A stretch of 64,000 nt of DNA, taken from positions 59,255-123,254 of the forward strand of contig JAKUPN010000002.1 in assembly GCA_022449545.1 (NCBI GenBank), read 5' to 3'. A program made the translations under genes and the position numbers. The stretch is from Alphaproteobacteria bacterium (GTDB lineage Bacteria; Pseudomonadota; Alphaproteobacteria; UBA6615). How positions within the stretch are numbered: the stretch's first letter is position 1; each line of letters begins with the position of its first letter. Below are positions 1 through 8,073 of the stretch, piece by piece. The notes beneath the pieces are model-generated. The model was given only the letters and a program-made list of their open reading frames with translations, was not told the origin of the DNA and searched no databases.

Positions 1-599
1 AACTGTATATGACCGAAATGTCTGGCAACTCTTTTAAGGTGCGCGTTCTCGCTTCGATCCTTGGGCTAGATTATGAAAGTATCCGTATTGATTGGGAAAA
101 TAATGAACATAAATCTGACTCTTTCCTTAAATTGAATCCTAGAGGCCAGGTTCCAGTTATGGAAATTGAAGACAGAGTTCTTTGGGATTCAACAGCACAC
201 TTAGTATATATTGCACGCAGATATGGCGGAGAAACGTGGTTGCCTTCTGATCCCCTCCAAATGGCAGAAATAATCCAGTGGATGGCCTTTGCCCAAAATG
301 AGGTACAATTTGGGCTTCAATGGGCCAGAGGGGTTACTGTATATGGTCGAAGACCAGAGAGTTTTGAAGGTTACCTAACTGATGGAAGATTGGCGCTAAA
401 TATTTTAGAAGACCAACTTGTTAAGACTGGGGATTGGCTGGCATTAGGGCGTGCTACTCTTGCTGATATAGCTTGTTACCCATATGTAAAAAGATCTGGA
501 GAAGGTGATTTACCAACCACATATTATCCTGAAGTTGAGGCATGGTTATCACGATGTGAATCATTAGCTGGTTGGATTGAGATGGATCCAAAAGTGTAA
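1..599 (+). CDS. Glutathione S-transferase family protein, 5' end cut by the window
   Basis: Cytosolic GST-fold protein, expected to conjugate or isomerise substrates with glutathione. The N-terminal thioredoxin-like half shows the cis-proline stretch NPRGQVPVME and the glutathione gamma-glutamyl contact DSTAHLVYIARRYGG; the C-terminal half is helical, with LGRATLADIACYPYV typical of the GST C-domain. The frame stays open to base 1 (Leu-Tyr before the first Met), and GSTs usually start just before a motif like TEMSGNSFKVR, so only a few residues are missing and the Met at base 9 is probably internal. It is followed at 50 nt by a crotonase gene in the same direction. Its substrate cannot be told; a role in the surrounding catabolic block is inference. 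Confidence 0.85.
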   Translation, partial: LYMTEMSGNSFKVRVLASILGLDYESIRIDWENNEHKSDSFLKLNPRGQVPVMEIEDRVLWDSTAHLVYIARRYGGETWLPSDPLQMAEIIQWMAFAQNEVQFGLQWARGVTVYGRRPESFEGYLTDGRLALNILEDQLVKTGDWLALGRATLADIACYPYVKRSGEGDLPTTYYPEVEAWLSRCESLAGWIEMDPKV

Positions 600-649
600 T
601 TTTAAGTGGTTGGCGAAGAATAAAGAAAATAGTTTTTAGGGAATAGATC

Positions 650-1420
650 ATGGATACAGACGTTTTAACTATACAGGAGCCTTCAAAAGGTATTGCAGTT
701 ATAACTCTTAATCGCCCTGAGAAAAGAAATGCCCTTTCAGCTAGACTAAAAGATGAGCTAACCCAGACAGCTCTAAACCTGGCTGAGAGGACAGATATTG
801 GAGCGGTAATTTTAACTGGTTCGGGTGGGTATTTTACCGCTGGTAACGACATATCGGAAAGTGATTCTTTTGCTAAAGGGCTGTCTCTTACTGAAGCTCG
901 CCGTCATATTAGGCTAGGACTTAATATGTGCGAAGCATGGGAACAACTGCCTCAGTTATCGATAGCAGCTATTGAAGGTTTTTGTATAGGAGGCGGAATA
1001 TCTCTGGCTGTTGCCTGTGATTTTCGGATTTTACAACATAAAGCTTGGATGCGAGCCCCTGAGGTGGATCTTGGAATTACATTCTCTTGGGGAACTCTTC
1101 CTCGTTTAGTCCGACTAGTAGGGCCGCAAAGAGCTAAAATGATTGCTGCTGTTGCTCGAAAAGTTGACTCTAAAACCGCTTTATCCTGGGGGTTGTGTGA
1201 AGATGTGGTTGAGAACCCATTAAAATCGGCAATTGAATTAGCAGAGGAAATTATTAGTAAACCAAGGGTAGCTCAACAGATGATAAAGGAATCTATTAAC
1301 AGAATAACGTCAGCGCCGAATGTAGGTAAAATGGAGCAGGACCAAGTTCTATTAAATATGACAGACCCTGATACTATCTCTCGACAGAAGAAAGTTCTGA
1401 AAGGATTAGCTAAAAAATGA
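650..1420 (+). CDS. Enoyl-CoA hydratase/isomerase (crotonase) family protein
   Basis: Crotonase-fold acyl-CoA enzyme of 256 residues, normal family length. Seen: NRPEKRNALS near residue 21, the first oxyanion-hole segment AGNDIS at 64-69, and the second, CIGGGISLA, at 112-120. By eye alignment to rat crotonase, the second catalytic glutamate (E164) is kept as E138 in APEVDLG, but the first (E144) is replaced by Ser118. Classical hydratases need both, so the activity may be isomerase, hydrolase or another crotonase reaction. An AGGGA sits shortly upstream of the ATG. Its stop overlaps the following cupin gene by 4 nt, so the two are translationally coupled and probably act on the same compound. 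Confidence 0.88.
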   Translation: MDTDVLTIQEPSKGIAVITLNRPEKRNALSARLKDELTQTALNLAERTDIGAVILTGSGGYFTAGNDISESDSFAKGLSLTEARRHIRLGLNMCEAWEQLPQLSIAAIEGFCIGGGISLAVACDFRILQHKAWMRAPEVDLGITFSWGTLPRLVRLVGPQRAKMIAAVARKVDSKTALSWGLCEDVVENPLKSAIELAEEIISKPRVAQQMIKESINRITSAPNVGKMEQDQVLLNMTDPDTISRQKKVLKGLAKK

Positions 1421-1794
1421 CAGCAGCGAAAATAAAAAATTTACTTGATTTGGATCGTTATAGTCCTCCTGGGCATACGGGAACGGTGAATGTTCGACTG
1501 GTGGAAAAAAGTTTTTGTGGAACTTTTGAGATGGTGCATGGAACTATTGAACCAGGGTGTGGGGCCCAATGCCATAGCCATGAGATTGAAAATCAAATCT
1601 GTTATGTTCTGGAAGGGCTTATGGAGGTCACTATCAATAATGAGATGCCTGTGACCTGCGGCCCAGGAACTATTATTGAGATTCCTCCAAAAGTAGAGCA
1701 CTTAATTATAAATTCAGGAGATCAATCACTTAAATTGTTGGTTGTGTATAGTCCTCCATTGCCTCCTAGAAATGACGTGAAAATACCAACCTAA
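1417..1794 (+). CDS. Small cupin-domain protein
   Basis: Single-domain cupin of 125 residues. Motif 1 is visible as HSHEIENQICYVLEG (two His and a Glu as likely metal ligands) and motif 2 as PPKVEHLIINSG (third His), so a metal site looks complete. Small cupins of this sort are isomerases, dioxygenases, lyases or sensors; the sequence does not decide. The start ATG overlaps the crotonase stop in an ATGA, which ties it to that gene. It converges with the minus-strand GST gene only 24 nt downstream. Confidence 0.8.
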   Translation: MTAAKIKNLLDLDRYSPPGHTGTVNVRLVEKSFCGTFEMVHGTIEPGCGAQCHSHEIENQICYVLEGLMEVTINNEMPVTCGPGTIIEIPPKVEHLIINSGDQSLKLLVVYSPPLPPRNDVKIPT

Positions 1795-1818
1795 TAGAAC
1801 TATCTTAAAATATACCTA

Positions 1819-2454
1819 CTAAATTTTAGAGCTTGCACGTTCGTTTATTGATTCAAACCACCGATGGAGATTCATTGCATTGTCAGGGAGATCAAATTTT
1901 AACCGAGTGGCAAAACTAATTGCACAATATGCTGTAATATCAGCATATGAAAAATCAGAACCAGCTATATAAGTTTTGTTCTGTAATATTTGGTCCATTG
2001 TGCTAAAAAAGCGTTCTACTCTTTTTCTACCCCTTTCTGCTAAATCGGGTATTTGGGAATAATTATCCGGTCCAGTTAAAGCTCGATCTTTAAGGCCAGG
2101 AGCTGAGTTTCTTAGAGCCTCCCCAACCGCAAGTAGCCCATCAATTTCAGCTCGCCACTGCATATCCGCTATAATAGCTTTTTCTTCATTCGTCTTTCCC
2201 ATCAAACAAGGTTCAGGGTAAGCTTCTTCAAGGTAACGGCAACATCCCGCTGTGCTATATACTCTGGTTCCGTCATCGGTTTCAAGAACCGGCACTGTGC
2301 AGTAGGGATTGATCTTACGAAACGAATCCGTAAGTTGTTCGCCATCGCGTAAATTTACTTCGACGGTTTCAATAATGTCATTAATGCCTTTCTCGGCAAT
2401 AAATATTCTTACTTGTCTTGGGCTCGGAGCTGTTGAGCAATCGAAGAATTTCAT
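1819..2454 (-). CDS. Glutathione S-transferase family protein
   Basis: Complete GST-fold protein of 211 residues. The start MKFFDCSTAPSPRQVRIFIA is a normal GST N-terminus with the Ser/Cys region that activates glutathione. INPYCTVPVLE carries the cis-proline, and DDGTRVYSTAGCCRYLEE matches the glutathione-binding Glu/Asp-Ser position (here Ser-Thr). The C-terminal helical domain ends with FSYADITAYCAISFA. It is transcribed against its neighbours and is divergent from the tandem cupin genes across 215 nt. The second GST within 2.5 kb suggests glutathione-dependent chemistry in this block. A maleylpyruvate-isomerase role is possible, since such isomerases are zeta GSTs, but nothing specific supports it. 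Confidence 0.87.
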   Translation of the reverse strand: MKFFDCSTAPSPRQVRIFIAEKGINDIIETVEVNLRDGEQLTDSFRKINPYCTVPVLETDDGTRVYSTAGCCRYLEEAYPEPCLMGKTNEEKAIIADMQWRAEIDGLLAVGEALRNSAPGLKDRALTGPDNYSQIPDLAERGRKRVERFFSTMDQILQNKTYIAGSDFSYADITAYCAISFATRLKFDLPDNAMNLHRWFESINERASSKI

Positions 2455-2573
2455 AATGGTGCTACTCCCTAAACTAAAAATATAAATTGATTCAGAAATA
2501 TTATTATATAACTTTAAAACTATCTGGCATTGATGTTTATCATATTAGAATAATTTTATCTAAAGTCTAAGAT

Positions 2574-2590
2574 ACTATTGGGATAATAGT
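2574..2590. repeat. Short inverted repeat in the GST/cupin divergent region
   Basis: ACTATT and AATAGT form a perfect 6-bp inverted repeat around the 5-nt spacer GGGAT. It lies 79 nt upstream of the tandem cupin gene and 119 nt upstream of the divergent GST gene. It could be an operator half-site pair or chance in AT-rich DNA; no regulator gene is adjacent. The rest of the 215-nt intergenic stretch shows no clear consensus promoter. Confidence 0.2.
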
Positions 2591-2669
2591 TCTACACTGT
2601 TAAAATTTTTTATAAATGTGATTTGCCAATAATGGAATATTTTCGGTTTTTGGGAAAAGGGAGAAAAAA

Positions 2670-3089
2670 ATGACGAATGACGGATCTAAAGAGACTAAAA
2701 CAAAAGGAGCTTATAAGGCGGGAGATGGATCATACTTTTTTGATGTTGAGAGTTTAAAGGGTTTAAAAGCCGGACCAGATTATGCTCCTACTTTTGGTCC
2801 AGTTATAGAAGGCGAGTTAACTCAGGTAGGAATAATGACAATTCCTGCTGGTGAGTCATCTGATCCTCATACGCATCCTAACGAACAGTGGATTTATCAG
2901 CTGAAAGGGCGTGCAAAGATGATCATAGATGGACAAGAGCACGAAGTTGTTCCTGGGGATTTAGTGTTTATACCGGCGAATGCTGTTCATACAGCGGAAA
3001 TTTTACCTGGTGAAGATGCTCATTTTTTTACATGTAAAGATCTGCGTCACGGAATTGCTGGAACTCCTGTGGGAGAGGCTAGAAATTAG
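2670..3089 (+). CDS. Small cupin-domain protein, first of a tandem pair
   Basis: Single-domain cupin of 139 residues. Motif 1 is PHTHPNEQWIYQLKGRA (His, His, Glu/Gln) and motif 2 is PGDLVFIPANAVHTAEIL (third His). A GGGAG ribosome site precedes the ATG. The next gene is a close copy: by hand count about 91 of 124 aligned residues are identical, the longest shared block being EGELTQVGIMTIPAG. The C-terminal stretch DAHFFTCKDLRHGIAGTPVG is also shared and is not part of the generic cupin signature, so it may define the subfamily. Function unknown. Its place before a hydroxyacyl-CoA-type dehydrogenase and an OYE-family reductase suggests a catabolic role. Confidence 0.82.
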   Translation: MTNDGSKETKTKGAYKAGDGSYFFDVESLKGLKAGPDYAPTFGPVIEGELTQVGIMTIPAGESSDPHTHPNEQWIYQLKGRAKMIIDGQEHEVVPGDLVFIPANAVHTAEILPGEDAHFFTCKDLRHGIAGTPVGEARN

Positions 3090-3114
3090 ACTTACTAAGT
3101 TGTGAGGGGTATTG

Positions 3115-3549
3115 ATGTCAAACAAGAAAAAGGCCACAAAAACTGAAGGCGCTTATAAAGCTGGAAATGGCAGCTATTTTTTTGATGTAGATAAATTATC
3201 ATACGTTAATGCGGGTAAAAATTATGCTGATACGTACGGGTCTGTTGTTGAAGGAGAACTTACTCAAGTCGGCATTATGACCATACCAGCAGGAATGTCT
3301 TCGGACCCCCATACACATCCAAATGAACAATGGATTTATTTACTTAAGGGTCGGATCCTTGCTGTTATTGATGGTCAAAAGCGAGAGGTTTTGCCAGGAG
3401 AGCTCCTTTTTATACCTGCTAATGTAGTCCACAATGTGGATGTCTTGCCTGAGGCAGATGCTCATTTCTTTACCTGTAAGGATATGAGACATGGTATTGC
3501 TGGAACTCCTGTTGGAGCAGAAAGAAGAGTACCAGAAAGTGATTGTTAA
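3115..3549 (+). CDS. Small cupin-domain protein, second of a tandem pair
   Basis: Paralogue of the cupin just upstream, 144 residues, with the same metal motifs PHTHPNEQWIY and FIPANVVH. The start is set at the ATG at 3115: GAGGGG at 3104-3109 is 5 nt from it, while the in-frame TTG at 3112 would leave only 2 nt. Divergence is concentrated in the N-terminal KLSYVNAGKNYADTYG segment and in the residues around the barrel mouth, while the C-terminal block is nearly unchanged. The two may form a heteromer or have split substrates. The stop codon directly abuts the ATG of the next gene. Confidence 0.82.
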   Translation: MSNKKKATKTEGAYKAGNGSYFFDVDKLSYVNAGKNYADTYGSVVEGELTQVGIMTIPAGMSSDPHTHPNEQWIYLLKGRILAVIDGQKREVLPGELLFIPANVVHNVDVLPEADAHFFTCKDMRHGIAGTPVGAERRVPESDC

Positions 3550-4476
3550 ATGATAGAAACTGTTGCCGTTATTGGAGCTGGGACAATAGGTTCTTCTTGG
3601 GTGAGTTATTTTTTATCACGAGGCTGTAAAGTAAAGGTTTGGGATCCTGCAGATTCTTTTGAAAAGAGAACAAAGAGCTTTATAACTAGTGTTTGGCCTA
3701 TTCTTGAGACGATAGGTTTATCCAAAAATGCTGATATTAATCAGGTATTATTCTGTAGCTATATGGAAGATGCACTTTGTGGTGCGTCATTTGTTCAAGA
3801 AAATGCTCCTGAAGACGCAAAGATAAAAAGCTCTCTGATAGCTGATATGGACTATTTGTTGCCCAGAGAAATAGTGATTTCCTCAAGTTCAACGGCTCTA
3901 ACAGTAACAGAATTTCAAGGAGAAACGAATTTTCCTGAACGAGTTGTTCTAGGGCATCCATTTAATCCACCTCACTTAATGCCTCTAGTTGAAGTTGGAG
4001 GAGGTAAAAAGACTGCTAACTGGGCAGTAGATAGAGCTATGGAATTCTATGAATCAGTGGGTAAAACCCCTATAAGGCTAAAGGCTGAAATACCAGGCCA
4101 CTTAGCTAATCGACTTCAAGCTGCTGTTTATCGAGAAGCCGTTCATTTGGTCGCCGAGGGTTATGCAACTGTTTCTGATATAGATAAAGCGATGGCAAAT
4201 GGGCCTGGTTTGCGTTGGTCGTTTATGGGTCCTCATATGACTTACCACTTGGGAGGAGGGGCAGGAGGTATTTCCCAATATTTTGATAGCTTAGGCGCTA
4301 GTCAGGAAAGCCGATGGTCGTCTTTGGGAAAACCAAAGCTGACCGATGAGGTAAAAGAAAAGATAATTAAGGGTGTGAGGTCAGAAGCGGCAGGAAGAAC
4401 AATTGATGAGCTCTCAAAAGCTCGGGATGAAGTACTGGTGAATATCTTAAAAGCGATAAATAAAGGTTCAATCTGA
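3550..4476 (+). CDS. 3-hydroxyacyl-CoA dehydrogenase family protein (L-carnitine dehydrogenase-like)
   Basis: NAD-dependent dehydrogenase of 308 residues. The Rossmann motif GAGTIG is at 9-14. The catalytic His is H136 in GHPFNPPHLMPLVEV with partner Glu148, and the helical C-domain contains PGLRWSFMGPHMTYHLGGG. That last segment and the length without a hydratase domain resemble the lambda-crystallin / L-carnitine dehydrogenase branch rather than the fatty-acid multifunctional enzymes. It probably oxidises a beta-hydroxy acid or its CoA ester in the cytosol. It starts on the base after the cupin stop, so it belongs to the same transcript. Confidence 0.88.
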   Translation: MIETVAVIGAGTIGSSWVSYFLSRGCKVKVWDPADSFEKRTKSFITSVWPILETIGLSKNADINQVLFCSYMEDALCGASFVQENAPEDAKIKSSLIADMDYLLPREIVISSSSTALTVTEFQGETNFPERVVLGHPFNPPHLMPLVEVGGGKKTANWAVDRAMEFYESVGKTPIRLKAEIPGHLANRLQAAVYREAVHLVAEGYATVSDIDKAMANGPGLRWSFMGPHMTYHLGGGAGGISQYFDSLGASQESRWSSLGKPKLTDEVKEKIIKGVRSEAAGRTIDELSKARDEVLVNILKAINKGSI

Positions 4477-4524
4477 ATTCTTTCACTTGGACTATCGTGA
4501 AAATATAGAAAACAGGAGATGAAA

Positions 4525-5679
4525 GTGAGCAGTGAGGATACTAAAAAGACTCTATTATTTTCGCCCGTAAAAGTGGGTAAACTAACTCTAAAAAATAGGG
4601 TCATTATATCTCCTATGTGTCAATATTCGGCAGATAGAGGGCTACCAAATAACTGGCATACTGTTCACCTTGGTCAATATGCTATTGGTGGTGCGAGCCT
4701 TGTGTTTTGTGAGGCTGCAGCTGTCGAGGAACGTGGAAGAATCACGCATGGTGATTTGGGTATCTGGTCTTCTGAGCATGCTGACGCCCTTAAACCAATA
4801 GTATCTTTTATCTCTTCAAATGGGGCTGTTCCAGGGATACAAATTGCACACGCAGGACGTAAAGCAAGCATGCAACGACCTTGGTTTGGAAACGGTCCTT
4901 TAAATGAAGCTGATAAAGCGAGAGGAGAGATTCCATGGGATATTGTTGCACCAACTGCTGAACCAGTAAACTCAGAATCTCTCATGCCTCATGAATTATC
5001 TATTAATGAAATTGTATCAGTTCAAGAAGCTTTTGCGGCCGCGGCTGGTTACAGTGATGAAGCAGGATTTGAAGTTTTAGAATTACACTCAGCGCATGGC
5101 TATCTTTCACATACTTTTCTTTCTCCGATTTCAAATCATCGAAATGATGCATACGGCGGGGATTTAGATGGCAGAATGAGATTTACACTGGAAACAGTGG
5201 AAAAAATACGTGCGATTTGGCCCTCACATAAGCCTTTCTTTGTTCGAATATCGGCTATTGATGGAATAGATAATGGGTGGGATCTAGATGATTCCATTGT
5301 TCTTGCAAATGAGATGAAGGCCCGGGGCGTTGACGTCGTTGATTGTTCCTCTGGGGGCATAGCTGGTGTTGTAACTGCTTCCAGAGAGCCAATAGGGCTT
5401 GGTTTTCGTCTCCCGTTTTCTGAACGCATAAGAGAAGAAGCTGATATTACTACAATGACACATGGTCTAATTTTAGAAGCTAAGCAAGCGGAAGAAATTT
5501 TACAATCAAATCAAGCTGACTTAATCGGAATAGCTCGAGAAGTTCTATTTAACCCTTATTGGCCAAGACATGCAGCCTATGAACTAGGAGTTGACCCTGA
5601 ATTTAATGATTGGCCAGAACAATATGGTTGGTGGTTAACACGCCGTGAAAGTCACTTGAAGAAAATTGGCCAACGCTAG
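4525..5679 (+). CDS. NADH:flavin oxidoreductase, old yellow enzyme family (YqjM-like)
   Basis: FMN-dependent ene-reductase-type TIM barrel. Seen: SPMCQYSA with the redox-tuning Cys32 and Tyr34 of the YqjM class, HAGRKAS at 109-115, the catalytic pair H188/H191 in HSAHGYLSHTFLSP, then NHRNDAYGG. The family reduces activated C=C bonds of enones, xenobiotics or enoyl-CoA compounds. Start choice: AGGAG at 4514-4518 touches the ATG at 4519 but is 6 nt from the in-frame GTG at 4525, so GTG is preferred, with ATG (two residues longer) as alternative. It lies 42 nt after the dehydrogenase gene, in the same direction. It lacks the C-terminal Fe-S/FAD extension of dienoyl-CoA reductases. Confidence 0.92.
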   Translation: MSSEDTKKTLLFSPVKVGKLTLKNRVIISPMCQYSADRGLPNNWHTVHLGQYAIGGASLVFCEAAAVEERGRITHGDLGIWSSEHADALKPIVSFISSNGAVPGIQIAHAGRKASMQRPWFGNGPLNEADKARGEIPWDIVAPTAEPVNSESLMPHELSINEIVSVQEAFAAAAGYSDEAGFEVLELHSAHGYLSHTFLSPISNHRNDAYGGDLDGRMRFTLETVEKIRAIWPSHKPFFVRISAIDGIDNGWDLDDSIVLANEMKARGVDVVDCSSGGIAGVVTASREPIGLGFRLPFSERIREEADITTMTHGLILEAKQAEEILQSNQADLIGIAREVLFNPYWPRHAAYELGVDPEFNDWPEQYGWWLTRRESHLKKIGQR

Positions 5680-5723
5680 CCTTTATCAGCTAAATAAGAA
5701 TATAACTGAAATAGGGATACCAA

Positions 5724-6743
5724 ATGCCTTCTCCAATACGCTTTTACTTTGATTTTGTATCTGCTTATTCCTACATTGCAATGAATAGAATAGATAAGGT
5801 GGCCGCTCGTTATGGAAGAATTGTTGACTGGAATGTTGTGGAACTTCCAGAAATATTAAGTTATCACAAAGCTACTTCTCCTAGAGATCAACCAGCCAAA
5901 TTTGCTCATAATCAGAAAGACTTTCCAAGATTATGTAAAATAAATGGTCTGCCTGTTAACTTTCCCCCTGAAGTGCCTCCGTATGGAGCGACACTTCATC
6001 GCCTTGCATTCTTAAGATTAAAGAAAAAAAATACAGCCCTAGCCAAACGCTTTGCGTTAGCGGTAGATCATCATTATTTTGGTCTTGGCAAAGAGGTAAG
6101 AACAGCAAGACAGTTACGCTCCGCCTGTAAGCTTTTTGACTTAGATATTAGTGTTAGAGAAATTAAGGCTGCGGAGAATGACAAACTAGCTCATAAGGCG
6201 CTTAAAAGAAGCTTTAATCAGGCCATTGGTGATGGCATGTTTGGTGCTCCTTTCATGGTTTGTGATGGTCACACATATTGGGGGGCAGATCGATTAGATC
6301 ACCTTGAATATGACTTAAAAAGAAAAATAAAAGTACCAAAGGGGTATAAACCTTTTCCTCTGTTAAGTAATTTTACCGAAAGAAACGGCCCTCTATTTCA
6401 TCGAGTAAGAAACGGGGTAATTACTTTTGGTTTCAGGGTTGACGCACGTCACTTAAATCCTCGAGAAGTGGTCCATGGAGGGTGGCTTACTAGTTTTGTT
6501 GATGTAGCGATGGCAAAGACTGCCATGTTTCAGATTGGTCGTGATGGGGTGGCACCAACGATTCACCTAGAAACTGATTTCATAGGCCCAATAAAAGCGG
6601 GCCAGTGGGTTGAGTGCCAGGCTAATCTGGTTAATCGAACTACATCTATGAATTTTGTCGAAGGCGTAGTGAGTGCAGATGGAACTCCCGTTGCCCGCTG
6701 TTCAGCTATTTTTAAAGTTCCCTACAACTTAAGGAAACAATAA
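5724..6743 (+). CDS. Fusion of HCCA isomerase-like (DsbA-fold) and hotdog thioesterase domains
   Basis: Residues 1 to about 205 match 2-hydroxychromene-2-carboxylate isomerase, a glutathione-dependent enzyme of naphthalene catabolism. FYFDFVSAYSYIAM carries the glutathione-activating Ser13 (Ala14 replaces the usual Pro), and GAPFMVCDGHTYWGADRLD closes the domain. Residues from about 225 to 335 are a PaaI-type hotdog thioesterase domain: VVHGGWLTSFVDVAMA is the helix carrying the catalytic acid region, followed by LETDFIGPIKAG. The two are joined by about 20 residues with no stop or frame change, so this is one 339-residue protein. I do not know this architecture as a standard one. GSTs nearby fit glutathione-linked chemistry; the substrate is unknown. 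Confidence 0.85.
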   Translation: MPSPIRFYFDFVSAYSYIAMNRIDKVAARYGRIVDWNVVELPEILSYHKATSPRDQPAKFAHNQKDFPRLCKINGLPVNFPPEVPPYGATLHRLAFLRLKKKNTALAKRFALAVDHHYFGLGKEVRTARQLRSACKLFDLDISVREIKAAENDKLAHKALKRSFNQAIGDGMFGAPFMVCDGHTYWGADRLDHLEYDLKRKIKVPKGYKPFPLLSNFTERNGPLFHRVRNGVITFGFRVDARHLNPREVVHGGWLTSFVDVAMAKTAMFQIGRDGVAPTIHLETDFIGPIKAGQWVECQANLVNRTTSMNFVEGVVSADGTPVARCSAIFKVPYNLRKQ

Positions 6744-6783
6744 TAGTTCTAGTATTATTGTCGTTTGACTTTACTGAAAGCTG

Positions 6784-8070
6784 ATGGGTGATATGACTAA
6801 TAGGTTTATTAATGGGAGTTGGCGCACTCGTTTGGTTTTTATATCAATTATGACCCCCTTTTTGGGTTTGGCATTTATACTAAGCCAGTTTCTACGTTCG
6901 TCTCCTGCGGTAATAGCTCCAAATTTACGGAGCGAGCTAGGGTTATCCGTGACTGAGCTAAGCAGCATGCCTGCAGCTCTATTCTTGGGTTCAGCCTTAA
7001 TGCAGCTTCCTGTTGGTATTCTTCTTGATCGTTTTGGTCCTCGTAAGACTATTACTGGTTTTTTATTGATTACGTTTATTGGAATCTTAGGCGTTTCCTA
7101 TTCTTATAGCGCTATAGGATTGATTTTAACATTATTTATTACCGGATGCGGAATAGCTCCAGTCTATATGGGGCTAATTGTTATATTATCGCGTTGGGTA
7201 CCAAGAGACAGGTTAGCAGCTGCGAGCTCAATTGCTGTGGCAATTAGTGGTGTGGGCTTATTATTATCAGCTACTCCATTTGCTTGGGCTAGTTCTCTAA
7301 TCGGTTGGAGAGAAACTCTCAAACTTATTGGTTTTGGTGTTGCTATTTTATCTTGTGTAATCTGGTTAGTAGTTCGTGACCGCCCTCCTGGATCAACCCT
7401 CCCTGATAAAAAACCAACCTCTTTGAGAGAAACCGCACGTGGGCTTATTAAAGTTTTATCAGATACCAGGCTTTATGGCCTTGCCGCTGTTGCATCTGTG
7501 TCGGTAGGCTCTTTCTTGTCTACACGGGCTCTCTGGACGGGCCCCTATCTCAACGATGTATTTGGTCTAGATCTTATTGATAGAGGTAATGTTATTTTTG
7601 TTCTATCGACCGCTTGGCTATTTTCAGCACTAATTTATGGTCCACTTGATCGACTTTTTGATACAAGACGAGGAGTAGTTACAGTTGGCGCTATAATAAT
7701 GGCATTATCATTCGTCCTATTGTCAGTTAACAGAAGTGAATCGATTATTGTGGTTACTGGACTTTTTGTATTGCTGGGCCTATCTGCATCATTTTCAGGT
7801 TTAATTTTTGCTCATGCTCGTGCTTTATTCCCTGATACCTATACAGGTAGGGCTGTTACCGCTATTAACTTATTTATTTGGACTGGTGTTTTTTTCGTAC
7901 AGGTAATTACAGGAGAGATCGTTAGTTTTTTTCCCACTGATGAATTAGGTAGAAGCCCTCAGATTGCTTATCAAACAATGTTTTCCGTTCTTGCTATTAG
8001 TTTATTTATCGCTGTATTAATTTATCGAAGGACAGAAGATATTCCTCCATCAAAGGACATTGATATTTAA
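6784..8070 (+). CDS. MFS transporter
   Basis: Inner-membrane transporter of the major facilitator superfamily, 428 residues with about 12 hydrophobic segments. The loop 2-3 signature appears as GILLDRFGPRKTI (G-x-L-x-D-R-x-G-x-R), and a related loop in the second half reads GPLDRLFDTRRG. It lies downstream of the catabolic genes in the same direction and probably imports one of their substrates or exports a product. An in-frame ATG at 6793 is an alternative start; neither has a strong ribosome site. It converges with the SDR gene, with 3 nt between stops. Confidence 0.88.
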   Translation: MGDMTNRFINGSWRTRLVFISIMTPFLGLAFILSQFLRSSPAVIAPNLRSELGLSVTELSSMPAALFLGSALMQLPVGILLDRFGPRKTITGFLLITFIGILGVSYSYSAIGLILTLFITGCGIAPVYMGLIVILSRWVPRDRLAAASSIAVAISGVGLLLSATPFAWASSLIGWRETLKLIGFGVAILSCVIWLVVRDRPPGSTLPDKKPTSLRETARGLIKVLSDTRLYGLAAVASVSVGSFLSTRALWTGPYLNDVFGLDLIDRGNVIFVLSTAWLFSALIYGPLDRLFDTRRGVVTVGAIIMALSFVLLSVNRSESIIVVTGLFVLLGLSASFSGLIFAHARALFPDTYTGRAVTAINLFIWTGVFFVQVITGEIVSFFPTDELGRSPQIAYQTMFSVLAISLFIAVLIYRRTEDIPPSKDIDI

Positions 8071-8073
8071 CAA

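Noticed and set aside
454..852. 132-residue minus-strand open frame across the GST/crotonase junction
   Set aside because: Antisense to two clear genes and without any recognisable domain; a shadow frame.
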